Below are positions 38,534-51,545 of a stretch of DNA of 64,000 bases, in pieces; the first letter of the stretch is position 1; the number at the start of each line of letters is the position of its first letter. The stretch lies in NCBI GenBank assembly GCA_024734555.1, contig JANPWX010019780.1, positions 890,850 to 954,849 of the forward strand. The letters run 5' to 3'. Origin of the DNA: Trochalopteron elliotii. Taxonomy: Eukaryota; Chordata; Aves; Passeriformes; Leiothrichidae. The notes below the pieces were generated by a model that was not told where the DNA came from, searched no databases, and worked only from the letters and a program-made list of their open reading frames with translations. A program made the position numbers and the translations under genes.

Positions 38534-39209
38534 TGTCCTAGGGTGACTATGATGCCTGTATCCCCAAATCGTCTGTTCTGTGTTCTGTACCTTTAAGACT
38601 GGTTCTGAGAGTGAGCAGGGAAAGAAGAAGTGAACAGTTTGTTTTGAGAAACAAACTCACTCCTCTGAATCTGCTCTCGTCCTTGGGACTGTGTGGTTTC
38701 TTTTTTTTTTTCCTTCATCGGATGCACGGAGGGCAGCCAGAGAGAGTTTTTTTCCCCTTTGTTAGTCTAGCTAGCTGAGGCAAAGAAGTTTTCCTAGACT
38801 GTTTTTTTTTTTCCTATTTTATTTTTCTTTGTGACTGTTTAAATCTGCTCTGGACTGAAAAACCCAGAGGAGCACCGGGATCTTGCACCCGTGGCCCACC
38901 GGGCCGGGGCTCGGCATTTTTCAGCACTGAAGGGACTGATAAACAGACTCCTGGCACGGACTCTCAGTTTTGCCATCTCTCTTCGGAGCAGCGAGAGGTT
39001 TTATTGTTTCATATTATTGTTATTATTATTATTATTATTCATTCTTTATGCTTGTGGGCATTTTGTTTGTTAAATAAATAGGGTTTTTTTCCACTCTTCT
39101 CTGAGGGAATTCTTTCCCCGGACCTGCTGGGGGGAGGGGCTGTTTGGATTTGCTTTTCAGAGGAACCCCATTTGGAGATTTCCTCCCAAATTTGCCCTAA
39201 ACCAGGACA
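38534..39209 (+). mobile_element. Solo ERV LTR, 676 bp, complete
   Basis: It starts TGTCCTAGGGTGACTATGAT, ends with tttgccctaaaccaggaca, and is flanked by the 5-bp direct repeat aatac. It therefore has exact ends and an inverted TGTCCT...AGGACA border. An AATAAA signal lies at 39073-39078. Its start, its internal ctagctagct block and its end match the minus-strand LTR at 20895-21503, so the two are one family. A short ATT microsatellite (about 39013-39042) has grown inside it. It is GC-richer than its flanks and contains many CpGs, which suggests it is not among the oldest elements here. No internal retroviral sequence is attached. Confidence 0.92.
39013..39042 (+). repeat. (ATT)n microsatellite inside the LTR
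   Basis: About ten ATT/GTT units lie in the R region of the LTR at 38534-39209, upstream of its polyadenylation signal. Confidence 0.9.
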
Positions 39210-39214
39210 AATAC

Positions 39215-42200
39215 TTACATGATGCATCAATTACCTTTAAGGCATCCATAACATTATTTAACTTTCATTCATGAGAATAGTGCAGCCCTTGGTGATTTCA
39301 GCAGAGGTGGCATCTACCTCTTAGGAAATGCAGATAACAAAAATTTGCATAAAGCAGGAAAGCCATAAAATATCATAAAGAAAAAAAAAGCTATTTTAGT
39401 CAAGATCAAGAAACTACAGGAAATAAAAATCAGGTTTCAAGGCCTTCAATTGACATAACAATTGCAAAGCAATTAGAATTTGGTCAAAGGCAAAAAAAAA
39501 TCCAAACCAAATTCCAAATTATGAACACAAACAACCGTTACAGAAAGCTGTGCTAAAGATTAGCAAAAGCTCTCAAACCCTTAAGGTGGAAACTTTTTGG
39601 GTGACTTGTGGAACATCCTTCCCACTGGAATTTCTTTTCCAAGGCCTTAGAGAAGCAACGTGTGTATTTGTTCAACAATAGGGAGGTGATTTACACAGTC
39701 TTTTTGACATCAAGACATGCATTTCTGTAAATCACAGTACTCTCAAAGACCCAACAGAGTAACAGCAATTGAGGGACAGACAAGGATACTTAAGTTATAC
39801 AAGGACTCAGTGCAAGAATTTCCTGTCCCCTGCAGCCGACCATGCTTCTTCCTGTTCTCCCTACAGCAGCTGAGACAGTCAGTTTGCTGCATTGATGGCT
39901 TTGAGGCTGTGTGACAACTCTCATTGCTTGTCAAAAGCAAGGTGATATCACTTTGTTGGAAACCCATCTGAAAGCTGCAAAGGAGGAACTTGACCTGACT
40001 TGACAAGAAGAAAAGACTAAGAGTCTGTCTCAGCCAGAATTCCTTGCTATGTTGTGGAGCAGACATCCTCAGCTGCCCCATAGTGTTTTGGAAAGACACA
40101 GGTATCCAAGTGTGACCCTTTTACCAGCAGGTGCTTATGCTGGGTAGGACAAAGCCACACCATCCCTAACTTCGGCTGGGATCCATTTGGATGAACCATT
40201 TCCTCATGCAAGGCCTTCCTCACAGGAAGGCTTTACATTCCCTTGAGTAAATCTACCATCCCTCACAGAGAGTTGTGACTCAGGAAGGGCAGAACCCATG
40301 TGGAGCTTCTGAGCTGCTGCAAGCAGCTGCTGCTGGCCTTGTCTCCTGTGTTTGCAGCACTGATGGTTTCCACCACATGGAGACTCGTTCTGCACAGGCA
40401 TCTTCAGAAAATGGTCATTCTTTGCACTATCATGGTAAAGTAGTATTCATGATTAGCAATATAGGTGTTTTTCCCAACATGTTTTTGGGAAATAGGGTTG
40501 GAAAAGCTGGAAATAGGTGGGGGGATTGGCAGAGGTGTGCACAGATACACATGTGTAGAGAGAGACAGATGCACAGTCCAAGCTGCTTCAAACAAAACAG
40601 GGGCAAAAAACAGCTTTTACTTAAGGCTTGGAATTTGCTGTTTTGGCTTTCGTACTCCATTCACTTTCTTGCCAACATTAAATTAAATCAGAATAAAAAG
40701 AATTGCAAGATTTTTATGAAGCTAGTGAAAAACATGTTTCTATTTCTCAGTTAGGAGCAGGGGTGATCACTGTATGCCCACTGATGATGGATGATTCCTC
40801 TCATGATTGAACAAGGACTTTATTGTATATTTATGGCAGCTCTGCTATGCAGTATTTCATTACTTATGGGGGGTTTTAATGTCAATTTTAATGAGATTTA
40901 GAACAAGATCTGGCATAATAAAATATTAATTATTATTAAAAATAAAATATATTTTTGATATGTATTTATCGCTACATATATAGTGAATCCTTATTGTCTT
41001 TTCAAATATCTTTTCAAGTATATTTTCTTCTTTGGTTTTTTGTTTGTTGGGTTTTGGTTTTGTTTTTGGTTTTGTTAGGGAAAATAAGTTGTGGATTCTA
41101 ACTACTCAGTTAACAGCAGGCAATACATGAACACTTTTCAGCCATATGAGTATAAAAATATGAGACTGAAATCATTTGAGAGTAAACTATGTACCTGAAA
41201 ACAGTTCATTTAAAAGAAAAATAAGACCTCGGATAACTGTAATTAGATCTTGTAGCAAATTTTGGCTTGCTATCGGAAAGCCATGGTATATGATCATACA
41301 ATAAAATACATGTTGTTCTGTTTGTTCACAAAAAATGAATTTAAGCTGGATTTTTCCTATGACTTCGTAATATCCTCATTCTAGCTGGTTTATCAAGCCT
41401 GTATCTTCTAATTTCAGATTTTCACGTGTCTCCATACATCTTTGCCCCTAAATTTCACAGCTCGCCTCTGCCATCTTGTGGGAAAACGTGTTGTTACTTC
41501 TTCACACAAGGGTGAAGAAAACTCATTAAATACAATTTGGGTTCTGAAGCCATTCCTAGCAGTTAGCAGAAATATATTACTTCATATCCAAATCAAAAGT
41601 CATAAAAATCGTATATTTACCATGAAATAAAAAATTTACCATGAAATTAAAACCCGAAAGCACTAATTTCAGTAATATTTAAGTATTTGGCAATATCATT
41701 AAAATATTTTGTTCTCCTTTTATTATAAAACTCAAAGGGTGTTACATTAAACAGCTAGTAACATAATTTCTATACACATATAGCATGTTAATGTACTCTA
41801 TAAATTGAAGAAAAGCTGGTTTGGCATTTATGAAATACTTAGACATAAGAAAATGGAAAATGTGTTCAAAGACTTTAATTTTTTTTTTAGGGGAAATTTC
41901 TAAAAAACACTTCAATTTTAACAAACTGCATTTTACCATATTTCTTATTTTTTTTTTTAAGAAAGCACCAGTATATGCTAAAAATTGATAAAGGCATTAA
42001 CACTAAAAGAACAAACATTACAGGTATAATTAGAAAATTTACAAGGTTTCATGTCAATGTATGATATTTCTTAAAAAGCAGTAAAATTGCAAAAATACAT
42101 CATCATCTTACAAAAATTGTCTTCCTTTTTGACACTTCTTCCAAAATTTGCATGACCACAAATACTTTTGTGGACCATGCATCTAGAGGAAAAAGAATAT

Positions 42201-45200
42201 CCTTATGTTTTTAACATAAAAAACATAAAGGGGGACAAAGGGCTATCTGCTCCCTCACTTGATGGAAGAGTCATTGTAACAGGTTATGGCACAGCATCAC
42301 TCTGGTTTGTATGAACATAAAAAGAGATGTCAGCGCTGGACCTGGAGCTCACTGGGGACTCACAGCAACTGAAAAAGAGAAGGCAGGTCTCTGCAGCAGG
42401 GGATAGGCAGACAGAAAAGTAATTTGTGCCTTCCCTCTGACAACAGCAAGGCTTGATTAGCTCTGCTGTCTTAGGTGATTTCACTCTTTCTATTCAGCTG
42501 CTGGCAGGTCTGGGAGTTGGGAGGGACATGGAGGCACTTGAAATGTTGCATGTTGCATCATGAAGGGACTAGATTTTTTGAAGTTCCACTCGAGTTTTTA
42601 AATGCATTCTCCCATTTGTGTAGATATCAAAATGCACTTTCTGGTAGGCTGAATACTCTTGCAGCTGCTGCTCCAGGCTGATTTGGTACTGCAGAAATAT
42701 TGACAAAGGTCTAAGGTGTTGTCATGTGAATTATTCCCCATTAAAGGACCAGGCTCAACAATGTTCTCTGTCTGGTTGACTCACTGCAAATACCTTAAAT
42801 CCAGGTGGCCTGGTCTGAAATGCCTAGGTTTGCTGTTGACTGGCTTTGTCAAAATACCAGGACCTATTGCCTTAATCTTGGGTAGAGCAGTTCCTTCACT
42901 AATGCAACTTACTCATCCAGAGGTGTTTATATTGTATGCTCAAAGACAGCAAAAGGAAATTGGCCTGTTACTCCAGTCACTGTCCCTCAGGCACAAAATC
43001 AGCTTTCAGCTGTCTGTGCAACTCTTTGCAAGCTTGTCCACTTTGCAGTGAGATGCCCCACTTTTCTTTCACTCCAAAGCATATTTAACTCAAAAAATAC
43101 TCAAATCCATATGACTGTGGTGCATTGATGGCCTTTAGAGTGAACCTCATGGAGAGAAAGATTAGCCAATGTAAGATTTCTGTATTTTCTGCCTGGGCAG
43201 AAAATTTTCTACTTCCTGGGCAGCAGCACCCAGGAGAATGGTGGAAAGACTGCGATGTGAGGAAGGCCAGATGTAAGGCAGTAACTGGACAAAGCACCAG
43301 GAAATTTGGGATCCCTCCCATGCCTTTGAGTCTTGAATGACATCCCATAGTATATATTTCCTGTGTTCATGAATGAAGATGGATAGGAATAAGTAGTTCT
43401 TAATTGCACGAGATATTTTTAATTATAAAACCCACCTTTTCTACTTTTGCATTGAGATCAAGTTAAAATTTATCTGTGTACAGTTAACAGGAGGATGAGA
43501 AAAAGAAGGGAGTTATTGTGAAATAAAAGTGTGATTTGCTCATCTGTCTTTTTGCACATATTTAATAAATTCTCCTTACAGTCATTTCCTTTCTGGGCCA
43601 CTGACTGTGTATTGATACAATCTGGAAGGTCTTCAGGAATGTAGTTATATAGAACTTCAGTTTTTGATAAACTATCACTTCCTGGGAGAAGAAAAAAAAT
43701 AATTTAAAAATCATCATTTATTTGGAAAATTGCCAAACTCTTTTGACTTTGTCTGAAAAACAAACAATGAAAGAAAAAATAGGAACAGATAATGTGTTTG
43801 CTTTGTTCCCTCCAAATTTCTCTTTGAACTTGAATGAAAACCATAAAGAAGAGAAAACATTGCCTTCTGCTTATCCAAGAGGCAAATGGAACAGTTTATT
43901 TCTACAAATGTTTGCAGCTTTATCATTCACTCACCAGCTGCTGTCAGTGTTATGGCACAGCATGCTGGAAGAGACTTCTTAAAAGCCAAATGAGTCAAAT
44001 AAACAGCAAACAAGAAAGCCATTTTACAAAGAACTAACCAAGGCCAGAAAGAAATTCAGACAAATGATTTGGTCATGGGGGTGTATGAAATTTCTCATCT
44101 TCTGCTGAATGAGCGCTCACCAGTTACTGACAGATATTTGTTGGGTGGGCTGTATGGTGTCAGACTGGGTTATTGCTGTCCCAGTAACTCACCATCCCTG
44201 GTGTAGCATCACGGATGCAACAGTTTACTGTACTCCTCCTGTATGTACATGTTCTTGGATGTGTCCCATAACTAAGCCTGCAAGTCAAGATTTAGACATT
44301 GGGAGAGAAGGTGAAAGGAACAGTGGGAAAGAGTAGACTTGCAAATCTCAAAGCACAAGGTGTCAGTCTAGTCATGTTGAAACATCTGCTTAGAACAGCT
44401 CACACAGTAACTGTAACACATAGTAGAGAGGAATCATGAATATGCAATCAGAAGAAAACAGTTTCAGGGCCTGATTGTCACCTCTGTCAATTCCAGCAGC
44501 CACTCTCTGTGATGTTGTCTTGTCATTTTGAAAGTGATTATACTTTTGTGTGGTGTATTGCAGATACTACACTTCAGTTGTTTACAAATAAAACTGTATC
44601 TTACACTTTTACTGTAAGAGTAGAACATTTTAAGTAAGAAAAATACTCTTCCTAACAATACTTCTACCAAACTCATCGTGCATGAGATGCACTCCAGAAA
44701 ATCATCCTCTGTCACAACTTCATGATGTGACCAACTCTAACAAAATCAAGTCACGCTGGTGGTTTGCAGACAGTATCTAAAACCAGTGTGAAGGATTTCT
44801 CAGCTAATAAAGCTAATAACTGAACATTTTTCACCAAGTAAGCAAGACATTTTTAAAGAAATCATTAACAATTCAAGCCTTTAGAAGCAATATATTTTAA
44901 ATACAGCAAGTTATTAAACACCTGTTACCTGGCTGAACAGTTTACAGAGCTCCTGTGTGCAATGTTCATGTTTATAAACAGATTTGTTCAAGGTGCTATA
45001 TGACTGCTCACTGCTTCACAATGATATAGAACAAGGCAAGACTTTTTAAAGACAATTTAAGAAAACTGTAGAATCATTGTAACAAAAGAGGTATGTAGAA
45101 ATCTTTATTCAATAACTAGTCACAGAGCATTATATTTTTAATAATAAATATGTCAGTATGTCCTCATCATTTAGTTTTTTGGCATGGAGATTAGAGTAGA

Positions 45201-45931
45201 TGAGGGATATATATCTCAACTGTCAATAATTATTACAGCATAAATATCCTCCCAAGTTCTAGTTATAAAGGACTTTCAGAGATCAGAATGTAGTCTGTAT
45301 CACCTAATTTAAAGTAAATACAATAAAAGATTTAAAAGTCCTGTATTTTCTTTTTTTCTGCATTTGTTGTCTCTGTGATATCAAATCAGGAATCTTTTGC
45401 TGGTGATGACTTTAGACGGAGTTCCATGTAGATACACTATCAGATTTATTCCTGGTATTAAACTTTTAATCAGGGGCTTTAGACATTTTACTGGTAAGGA
45501 TGTATTGGAGATGGTATGAGCAACTGTGTGATAAACACTGCCATGACAAATGCACATAACCTCTGGACCAGTTACATTTTCAATGATAGCTTTTAGTAAC
45601 CAAATTTGACATCAGAACTCTGAGCAATTAGAGTGTTCATAAAAGAATTCTAAATGAAACTATTTGATGATTAGGTGATAAAAAACATTTCAAAGCATTT
45701 CGCCTTAGAATTTTTACATTTTTACCCACCAGTACCGCTGAATAGCAACAAGGCAAATAGGCAGAGAGGACAATAAACCCTGACTGAAACACAAAGTTTT
45801 TGAACTAAGGATCCACATGGCCAGTAAAAGAAATCTGTCCTTACAGAATCAACACTGAACGAGTCACTTCTGTGTTTGTTATTTCTACCAGTTTTTCCCA
45901 TGTGGTGCAATTTGAATCATACCCTTTAAGT
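39215..45931. other. Unique DNA, nothing recognised
   Basis: I recognise no exon or dispersed repeat. A plus-strand open frame of 159 codons at 40275-40754 is the longest here but has no domain I know. A small 15-bp unit, atttaccatgaaat plus one base, is repeated at 41614 and 41634. Confidence 0.55.
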
Positions 45932-45937
45932 AATGAC
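45932..45937. repeat. 6-bp target-site duplication, left copy (aatgac)
   Basis: Identical to aatgac at 46229-46234 after the LTR. Confidence 0.88.
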
Positions 45938-46228
45938 TGTATCAGGTTCAAGGCGACCTGAAAGAAAGAGACAGACGCAGCAGCTCAAGGGAAAGCTTCT
46001 CTTCTTTTTAATTATCTGACTCCATTACTTATATACATTTTTACAGAGGTCAAGAGATTGGCTACACAGGTCGCCACCTCTCTGACCTGGATGGTGAACA
46101 TCATCGTCCATCATATTTCTCCACCCAGAGCAGAAAAATGAAAACAATCTACTTTGTTTATGGTACACGCATGAGAAACTCCAGTTCAAGAATGTAAACA
46201 ATCAGAAGGCTTTTGAATCAGGGCAACA
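45938..46228 (-). mobile_element. Compact solo LTR, alpharetrovirus-like layout, 291 bp
   Basis: It begins TG, ends CA and is flanked by the 6-bp repeat aatgac. Read on the minus strand it starts TGTTGCCCTGATTC and has a good TATA box (tatataag, complement of 46028-46035). An ATTAAA signal (complement of 46007-46012) follows only about 16 bases later, and it ends cttgaacctgataca. A short LTR, a 6-bp duplication and a polyadenylation signal almost directly after the TATA box are all features of alpharetrovirus-type (class II) LTRs, so I infer that affinity. No viral genes remain. Confidence 0.85.
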
Positions 46229-46234
46229 AATGAC

Positions 46235-47459
46235 AGTCAGAGCAAAGCACAAAACAACACCTATTTCTAGCCTTCAGAACACTAATAGTTCACTCAACTC
46301 CTCTACACCCATTATGAGTAAAATACTTGCACCTAAAGGAACATTCCTGTTTGCCAGAAAGTTTAATGCTGATGATCATATTCAGGTTTATTTGTCTTGG
46401 CACTTTTCTGCACATGGTAACGGCAAAAACTGCAAAACTTGTCATCAGCAGTGTTAATGTTGCTATCAAAAGTACTCCCAACTATCTGTGACAAATAGAA
46501 GGGGTGAAAGGACTTAATAAAGTATTATCTCCTTTTTCTGAGTCAACTGAATAATTCAGAGATACTTTGCAAGGAAAGTATAGCCAACTTAAAAGCACAG
46601 TTATTTAGTAGCTATAACACACCAAAGGCACATATGCTATTACTTCTAGCTCCTCTAACTAAAAAGAAAAAAGTGTAGAATTACAGAATCACGTTGAGGA
46701 GAGTCAAAGTACAGCAACAATAGTATGGTTGTCATGGATGGCACAGGTTTAACAGAAAATGTCAAGAAGAATTTGCTTACCACGGCACTCTAATTGCTTG
46801 AATACTGGTTGTAAAGTACTGCATATTCTTTCAATGGAAAATGTCTTTAAAGTTACTTCAGATTTTGAAGTGTTTGTTTATCAAATGTCATACCAGGTAC
46901 CTTTGCATTTTATTTCAACAGATACAGTAGCAATAAATTATTTCAGTTAAATATTTTCTTCCAGTATTTTTTTCCTGTCTGTTGAGGGCTTATCACCATC
47001 TCTTGGGTCAGTCTGTATAGCTGCTTTTAGCTCTTCACACAGACTCTACATACAAGACATAAAGACTTTCTAGAGTAAATCAGTTATATAAACAGCTAAG
47101 GTTTAATAGGCTGATAATGTCCATTTACTCACCACCTTCATAAGACTTCTAAAGGCCATTTGGTGGGCTGGGCAGGCACCAGACAGAGAAAAAGATCTGA
47201 ACCACCAACACCTCCACCAGTAATATCAAAAAAGAAAAGGAAAGGAAATATCCTGTACAATTGACAGACAATACATTTCATACCAGTGGAATGAAATGCA
47301 TTTTTTTAGGGCACAATTACCTTGTGAAACTCATTGCCAAGAAATGTTCCTGAGGTCAGAAGCTTTGCAGCACTCAAAAGCTTTATGCCATAGGAGCACT
47401 CAGGGTCATTCTGAACATGACAAGGGAAGCAAACTGTCATCCTTTTGTCCATAATTGAA
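46235..47459. other. Unique DNA, nothing recognised
   Basis: AT-rich DNA with short open frames. A short agaatcac motif near 46684 recalls a CR1 end but is too small to call. Confidence 0.55.
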
Positions 47460-47465
47460 TCAGGT

Positions 47466-48033
47466 TTGATGAAAATGAACCTTTTTTATGGAGTCTAACT
47501 TTTTTTTTTTTACACTTTTATGGTGCAGTTGACAGTGCCCAGTTTAAGGAAACTTCCCAGTCCAACCATCCAGGATCCACTCTGGCAGTCATTCTTGCAC
47601 CACCCGAGCTGGGACTGAGGCCCCTTCCCAGCTGCAGTCCCCACATTCCCACAGTCAGAACAGGTTTCCTTACTGGGTGAACCCCAGGTTTTCCACAGGA
47701 GTCTCAGGTGTCCCAATCATTAAATAATTTCATCACAGTGCAATAACAAACTAACAGCTCGAGCTGGTGTCTCTGAGGAGGGATCCCGAACAAGGGAACC
47801 CCTGGGCTTTTATCCCCTCCCCAGTCTAAGGGTGGGAAGGGAAGGTCTGGGATCATTGGCTCTGGCCAGGTCTCAGTGTCCGGTCCTGGCTGGGCCGCAG
47901 CTCCCCAGGCCCTTGTTGTGCTGAGGGTCGGCTCTTCATGGCCTCTGTGCCTGGGCTCCAGCAGCCAGAGCTCAGCCTGCAGCTCCCACTGCAGCTGCAC
48001 CCCAAGCTGCCTCAGAGAATGTGTTCCTCAACA
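47466..48033 (-). mobile_element. ERV LTR, copy A of a two-copy family
   Basis: The GC-rich block from about 47548 is clearly homologous to 63198-63480, with shared segments such as ggaaacttcccagtc, ccactctggcagtca, caggtttccttactg and gggcttttatcccctc. Read on the minus strand it starts TGTTGAGGAACACATTC and carries a TATA-like ggataaaag (complement near 47807-47815). The right edge is followed by tcaggt, which also occurs at 47460-47465. If this is a target-site duplication, the left border would be one base away from a canonical TG. The left end is therefore tentative and the reliable core is 47548-48033. Confidence 0.7.
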
Positions 48034-48039
48034 TCAGGT

Positions 48040-51000
48040 ATGGAAACATATTACTGAGCTGGATGGATCACCACTACCATCTGCACTGCCATGTTCTGCA
48101 GCAGATAAAATGTTTTGCTCAGAAAACCTTGATCTAAGATAATAGAAATAGAAATGTATCTAGACCAAATCTGAACTGATTCCCAACACATATCCGAACA
48201 GCTTTTCTTGTGCAGTTCTAAATTTTTAATCTCAAAAAAGATTAGCCTATTAGGTATTACAAGCAGGTAAAGTAGGAATTCAAGTGATAATGACTATATA
48301 CTTGTTTGTTAAATGCTTTCCTAATGGACAAAATATATTAGGATTTTTCTAAAATTATCAAATACAGTAATCAGAATATGAATTACTGAATATTAACTGA
48401 GCATACAACACCAATTACTTCATGAAAAGACAATGTATTTTTACTTCTGTTACTCTCAAAAACAAGTCCCACTTTTTTTCCTCAACTTGTATCAGACTTA
48501 AGGATAATCATTCCTTAAAAAGATGCTTCACTGTGTTGGCATCAAATACCTACTCAAAAATGCACTTCACAAAATGAAGCATCTAGGGCTCATAATCATC
48601 TTGGGTAATTTTTTTAGCTCCAGAGAAGTTAGTGGAAGCATGCCAGAAGATATACAGCATCTTGTTTCTGAATTCCTCTCCCACTTCATGCTTTCTTGAC
48701 ACATAGTCAGGCAAAGAAAGACTGATAATTCACTTAGTTTAACCTCCATTGTAATAGAAATTTACAGCAGCCTTACAGCAACTGCTCCAGCTCCCACCCC
48801 CTTCTATAAATGCTATAATCTCATAGGCCAAAGTAGTTAAAAAATCCAAGCGAATAAAAAAATTGGGAAAGCTGTAGATGGTGGGAGGGGTTATTATGAA
48901 TATGCATTATGTGTAAGAAAACGGCAGCTGCTGGTAAAGAATATAAAGCAGAAGGTGAAAACTAGAGGAAGTTCAAAGCAAAATAAAGCAAGAGAAGCAG
49001 AAAACAGAAGGAGAGATCTACTGGCAGCAGATAACAGGTTTCACACTTAAATAGCAGTATTAATAAAATGTGTAAAAGTGCCAGATGACTCACACCAAAG
49101 TATCTGTCTGTGCAGTCAAAGCGAAATGGTTCAAGCTGATCCTCAACAAATATGAAGCATAAAGAAACACTCCTGAGATTTTCAGTGGGCTGAAACAGAT
49201 GATAGGTCAACAGGTGGTGCAGGCTTTAAGTTGCCAAGTGAAGAGGTCAGCTTGAAGCATTTGCCAAGACTGATACTTGAACCTGCTGTCAGCAAGGCTT
49301 GTTCATAGACTTGCACAGGTAATCCTGTGATCCTCACTGAGGTCACAAGCACTGCAGATGAGGGAAAGGGCAGAACAACATTTCATAGGCACTGGTTGCC
49401 AAATGGTCCCAGAAAATGCTTCTTAGTGGGGCATAGTTTGAAAAAGCTAAACTTGGTGGAAACTGAATTTTTCACAAAACAAATTGCACAGAGATTCCTG
49501 GAGTCCATAGAAGTGTTGGCCCTAAGGTGTGAGAGAGGTGGAGGCAAGCTGGAAAGCAGCAGGATGGAAGCTTCTCTTAGGACACAAGTGTCTGTGCTCT
49601 TTAGAGATAAGAGTAGCAACATTAGTACTGGTGAACCCAGAACCCTTCTGGTTCAGCCTCAACTAGAACTGCTTTAAAAGTGAGTGGCAGATGTATTTTA
49701 GCCCCTGATGTATATCTCTAATGCTGAAGCAAGAAATTATGTTGCAGTTGTTAATTCACAGACTGTTTATCTTGCTTACCCTTCAACAAAATAATTGCTA
49801 CTTGATTATAACTACAAAAAGGTTTTGCCATCCAGTCATATAGCAGAGGTTATTTTTTCTCCAAGGCATTCTCAGAGGACTGGTGCTGCACATTTCAGCA
49901 AACCAAATCAGAATACACTAAGAGGAAGTTCACATCCATCTGATCACAGGGTTTTATCAGTTGAAAGTCAGTCATATGCCCCTAGCTTCTGAGGACTACA
50001 TAGTTTTATTCTCACTTGTACAGAGCAGGGTCATACCAGGCAGATTGATCTAGAGATTATGAACACACTTGGCCAGCACCTCAGTTGAAATCCATGGAGG
50101 TCCAAAAATTTATTGTTAGCTGAAAGGCTGTATTTTTTTTCTGCTGACAGCTTGCCTTCCTTTCACTGAAACAAACATAGCAAAGTGTTCCCCACACCTG
50201 ACACATACACAGAAGTGCAAAGGCATGTGTATGCATGCATTAGAACAACATTACATGAATCTAAGGTACCAAATAATACCCAAGGCTGACACCTAAGAAT
50301 TATAATTTATTTTCCTTTGTAATGGCAATACATTTGGAAAATTTAAATAATACTTGTTTAGCAAAAAAAGAAAAAGAGGCATAAGGTCCTTCCACTGAAA
50401 CCTTTTCACAATAGATTGCCTTCTGTCAACTGCTTAAACTTTGAAAAACTTAGGTACTTTTTCACCTTTTTTGGAAAAAAAATTGATGGGGATCTATATC
50501 TCATGACTGTTTTTATACAGATATTGGTATCACAGCAGTTTGTTCATACATTTAGTAAAGAAAGAAAAATAAGAGCAGATATTTTTACAACAGAATAAGC
50601 TAGAATACAAAATTACCTGGTTAATTGCAAAACAAATTCAAGTAATTAAAAGAACATGACAGGAACTGCAATTGGGAACAATGGCCCTGGAGATGTTTTA
50701 TTTTCCATTAAATACAGCCTTCTGGCTGAGACAATGCCAAAGCTGCATGCCAAAGCTGGGACAGTGACAGTGTGGTGCTGTTGTTGGGAAGTGTCTGCAG
50801 TGCACAGACATTTGTTTCTTAGGTTTCTTATTCTCCTCTGTACCTCAGTGAACACTCAGAATGAGCAGGTCCAGAAGTGACAACACTGAGTGGGTGGGAG
50901 ATGCCAGGGCAGGGGGGTCCAGGCAGCTCTGTCTGCTAGTCCATCTGCAGCAGTATGGATCAGGTGAAATTGCTTCTGTGTGACCCTTGACACACCTCTG

Positions 51001-51403
51001 CTGTGCAAGAGAGCAAGTTAAAGGAGAGAGGATGGGTGAGAAGCAGGACAAAAAAAATCTGCCTGAGACCACAGCATATGTATTTTGTGGTTTAGCCCAC
51101 AGTGGTCACTGAGAGGAATAGAAACCTATTTGCCCTCCCAGTGCTCCTCCTGAAGAGATGCACTTCTGTGTCATCTGCTAAGGTTGTTTTCATAACTGCC
51201 TTAGTGAAGATGCTGCTATTCAAGAGCCACAGTTTCAGTTTGCATCTCCAATCAGTTGTTCTCTTCTATCACATTTCAGAAAGCCTGCAATGCTTGACTT
51301 AACTGAAGAGGAATGAGGAGGCAAAAAAGTTTCACCCATAGACAAATACAAGTGAGAGTTCAGGGACAAAAGCATAGCCTACACACCGCATCATTGTGAG
51401 TGA
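48040..51403. other. Unique DNA, nothing recognised
   Basis: I see no recognised repeat or exon. Open frames near 49327-49677 and 50646-50880 were inspected and match nothing I know. Confidence 0.55.
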
Positions 51404-51545
51404 CAGAACCATAGAATATACTGAGTTGGAAAGCACCCACAAGGATCACTGAGTCCAACTCCTAGGTGAATGGCCCATACAGGGATCAAATCCACAATCA
51501 TGGCATTATCAGCAACATGCTTAATCAGCTAAGTTAATCAGTCAA
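51404..51545 (-). mobile_element. tRNA-Ile-derived SINE with CR1-type tail (TguSINE1-like)
   Basis: Read on the minus strand, the first 75 bases resemble a decayed tRNA-Ile. An A-box-like ttagctgattaagc is followed by a degraded anticodon arm (ctgataatgcc), a B-box-like ggatttgatcc (complement of 51483-51493), and an acceptor-stem end tgtatgggcca. Next come a short linker and the 3' end of a CR1, reading gagttggactcagtgatcc and closing in a tattctatggttctg terminus. A tRNA head fused to a LINE tail is the hallmark of a SINE, and this combination is that of TguSINE1, described in songbirds. It is a retroposed copy and not a tRNA gene: the arms no longer pair and no CCA-proximal maturation context is kept. 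Confidence 0.85.

Noticed and set aside
40275..40754. 159-codon plus-strand open frame
   Set aside because: No recognisable domain. It ends in low-complexity Lys/Asn/Phe-rich sequence from AT-rich DNA.
46684..46705. agaatcac motif like a reversed CR1 end
   Set aside because: The following sequence does not continue as CR1.
51471..51545. tRNA-Ile gene on the minus strand
   Set aside because: Stem pairing is lost and the copy continues into a CR1 tail, so it is a SINE head and not a tRNA gene.
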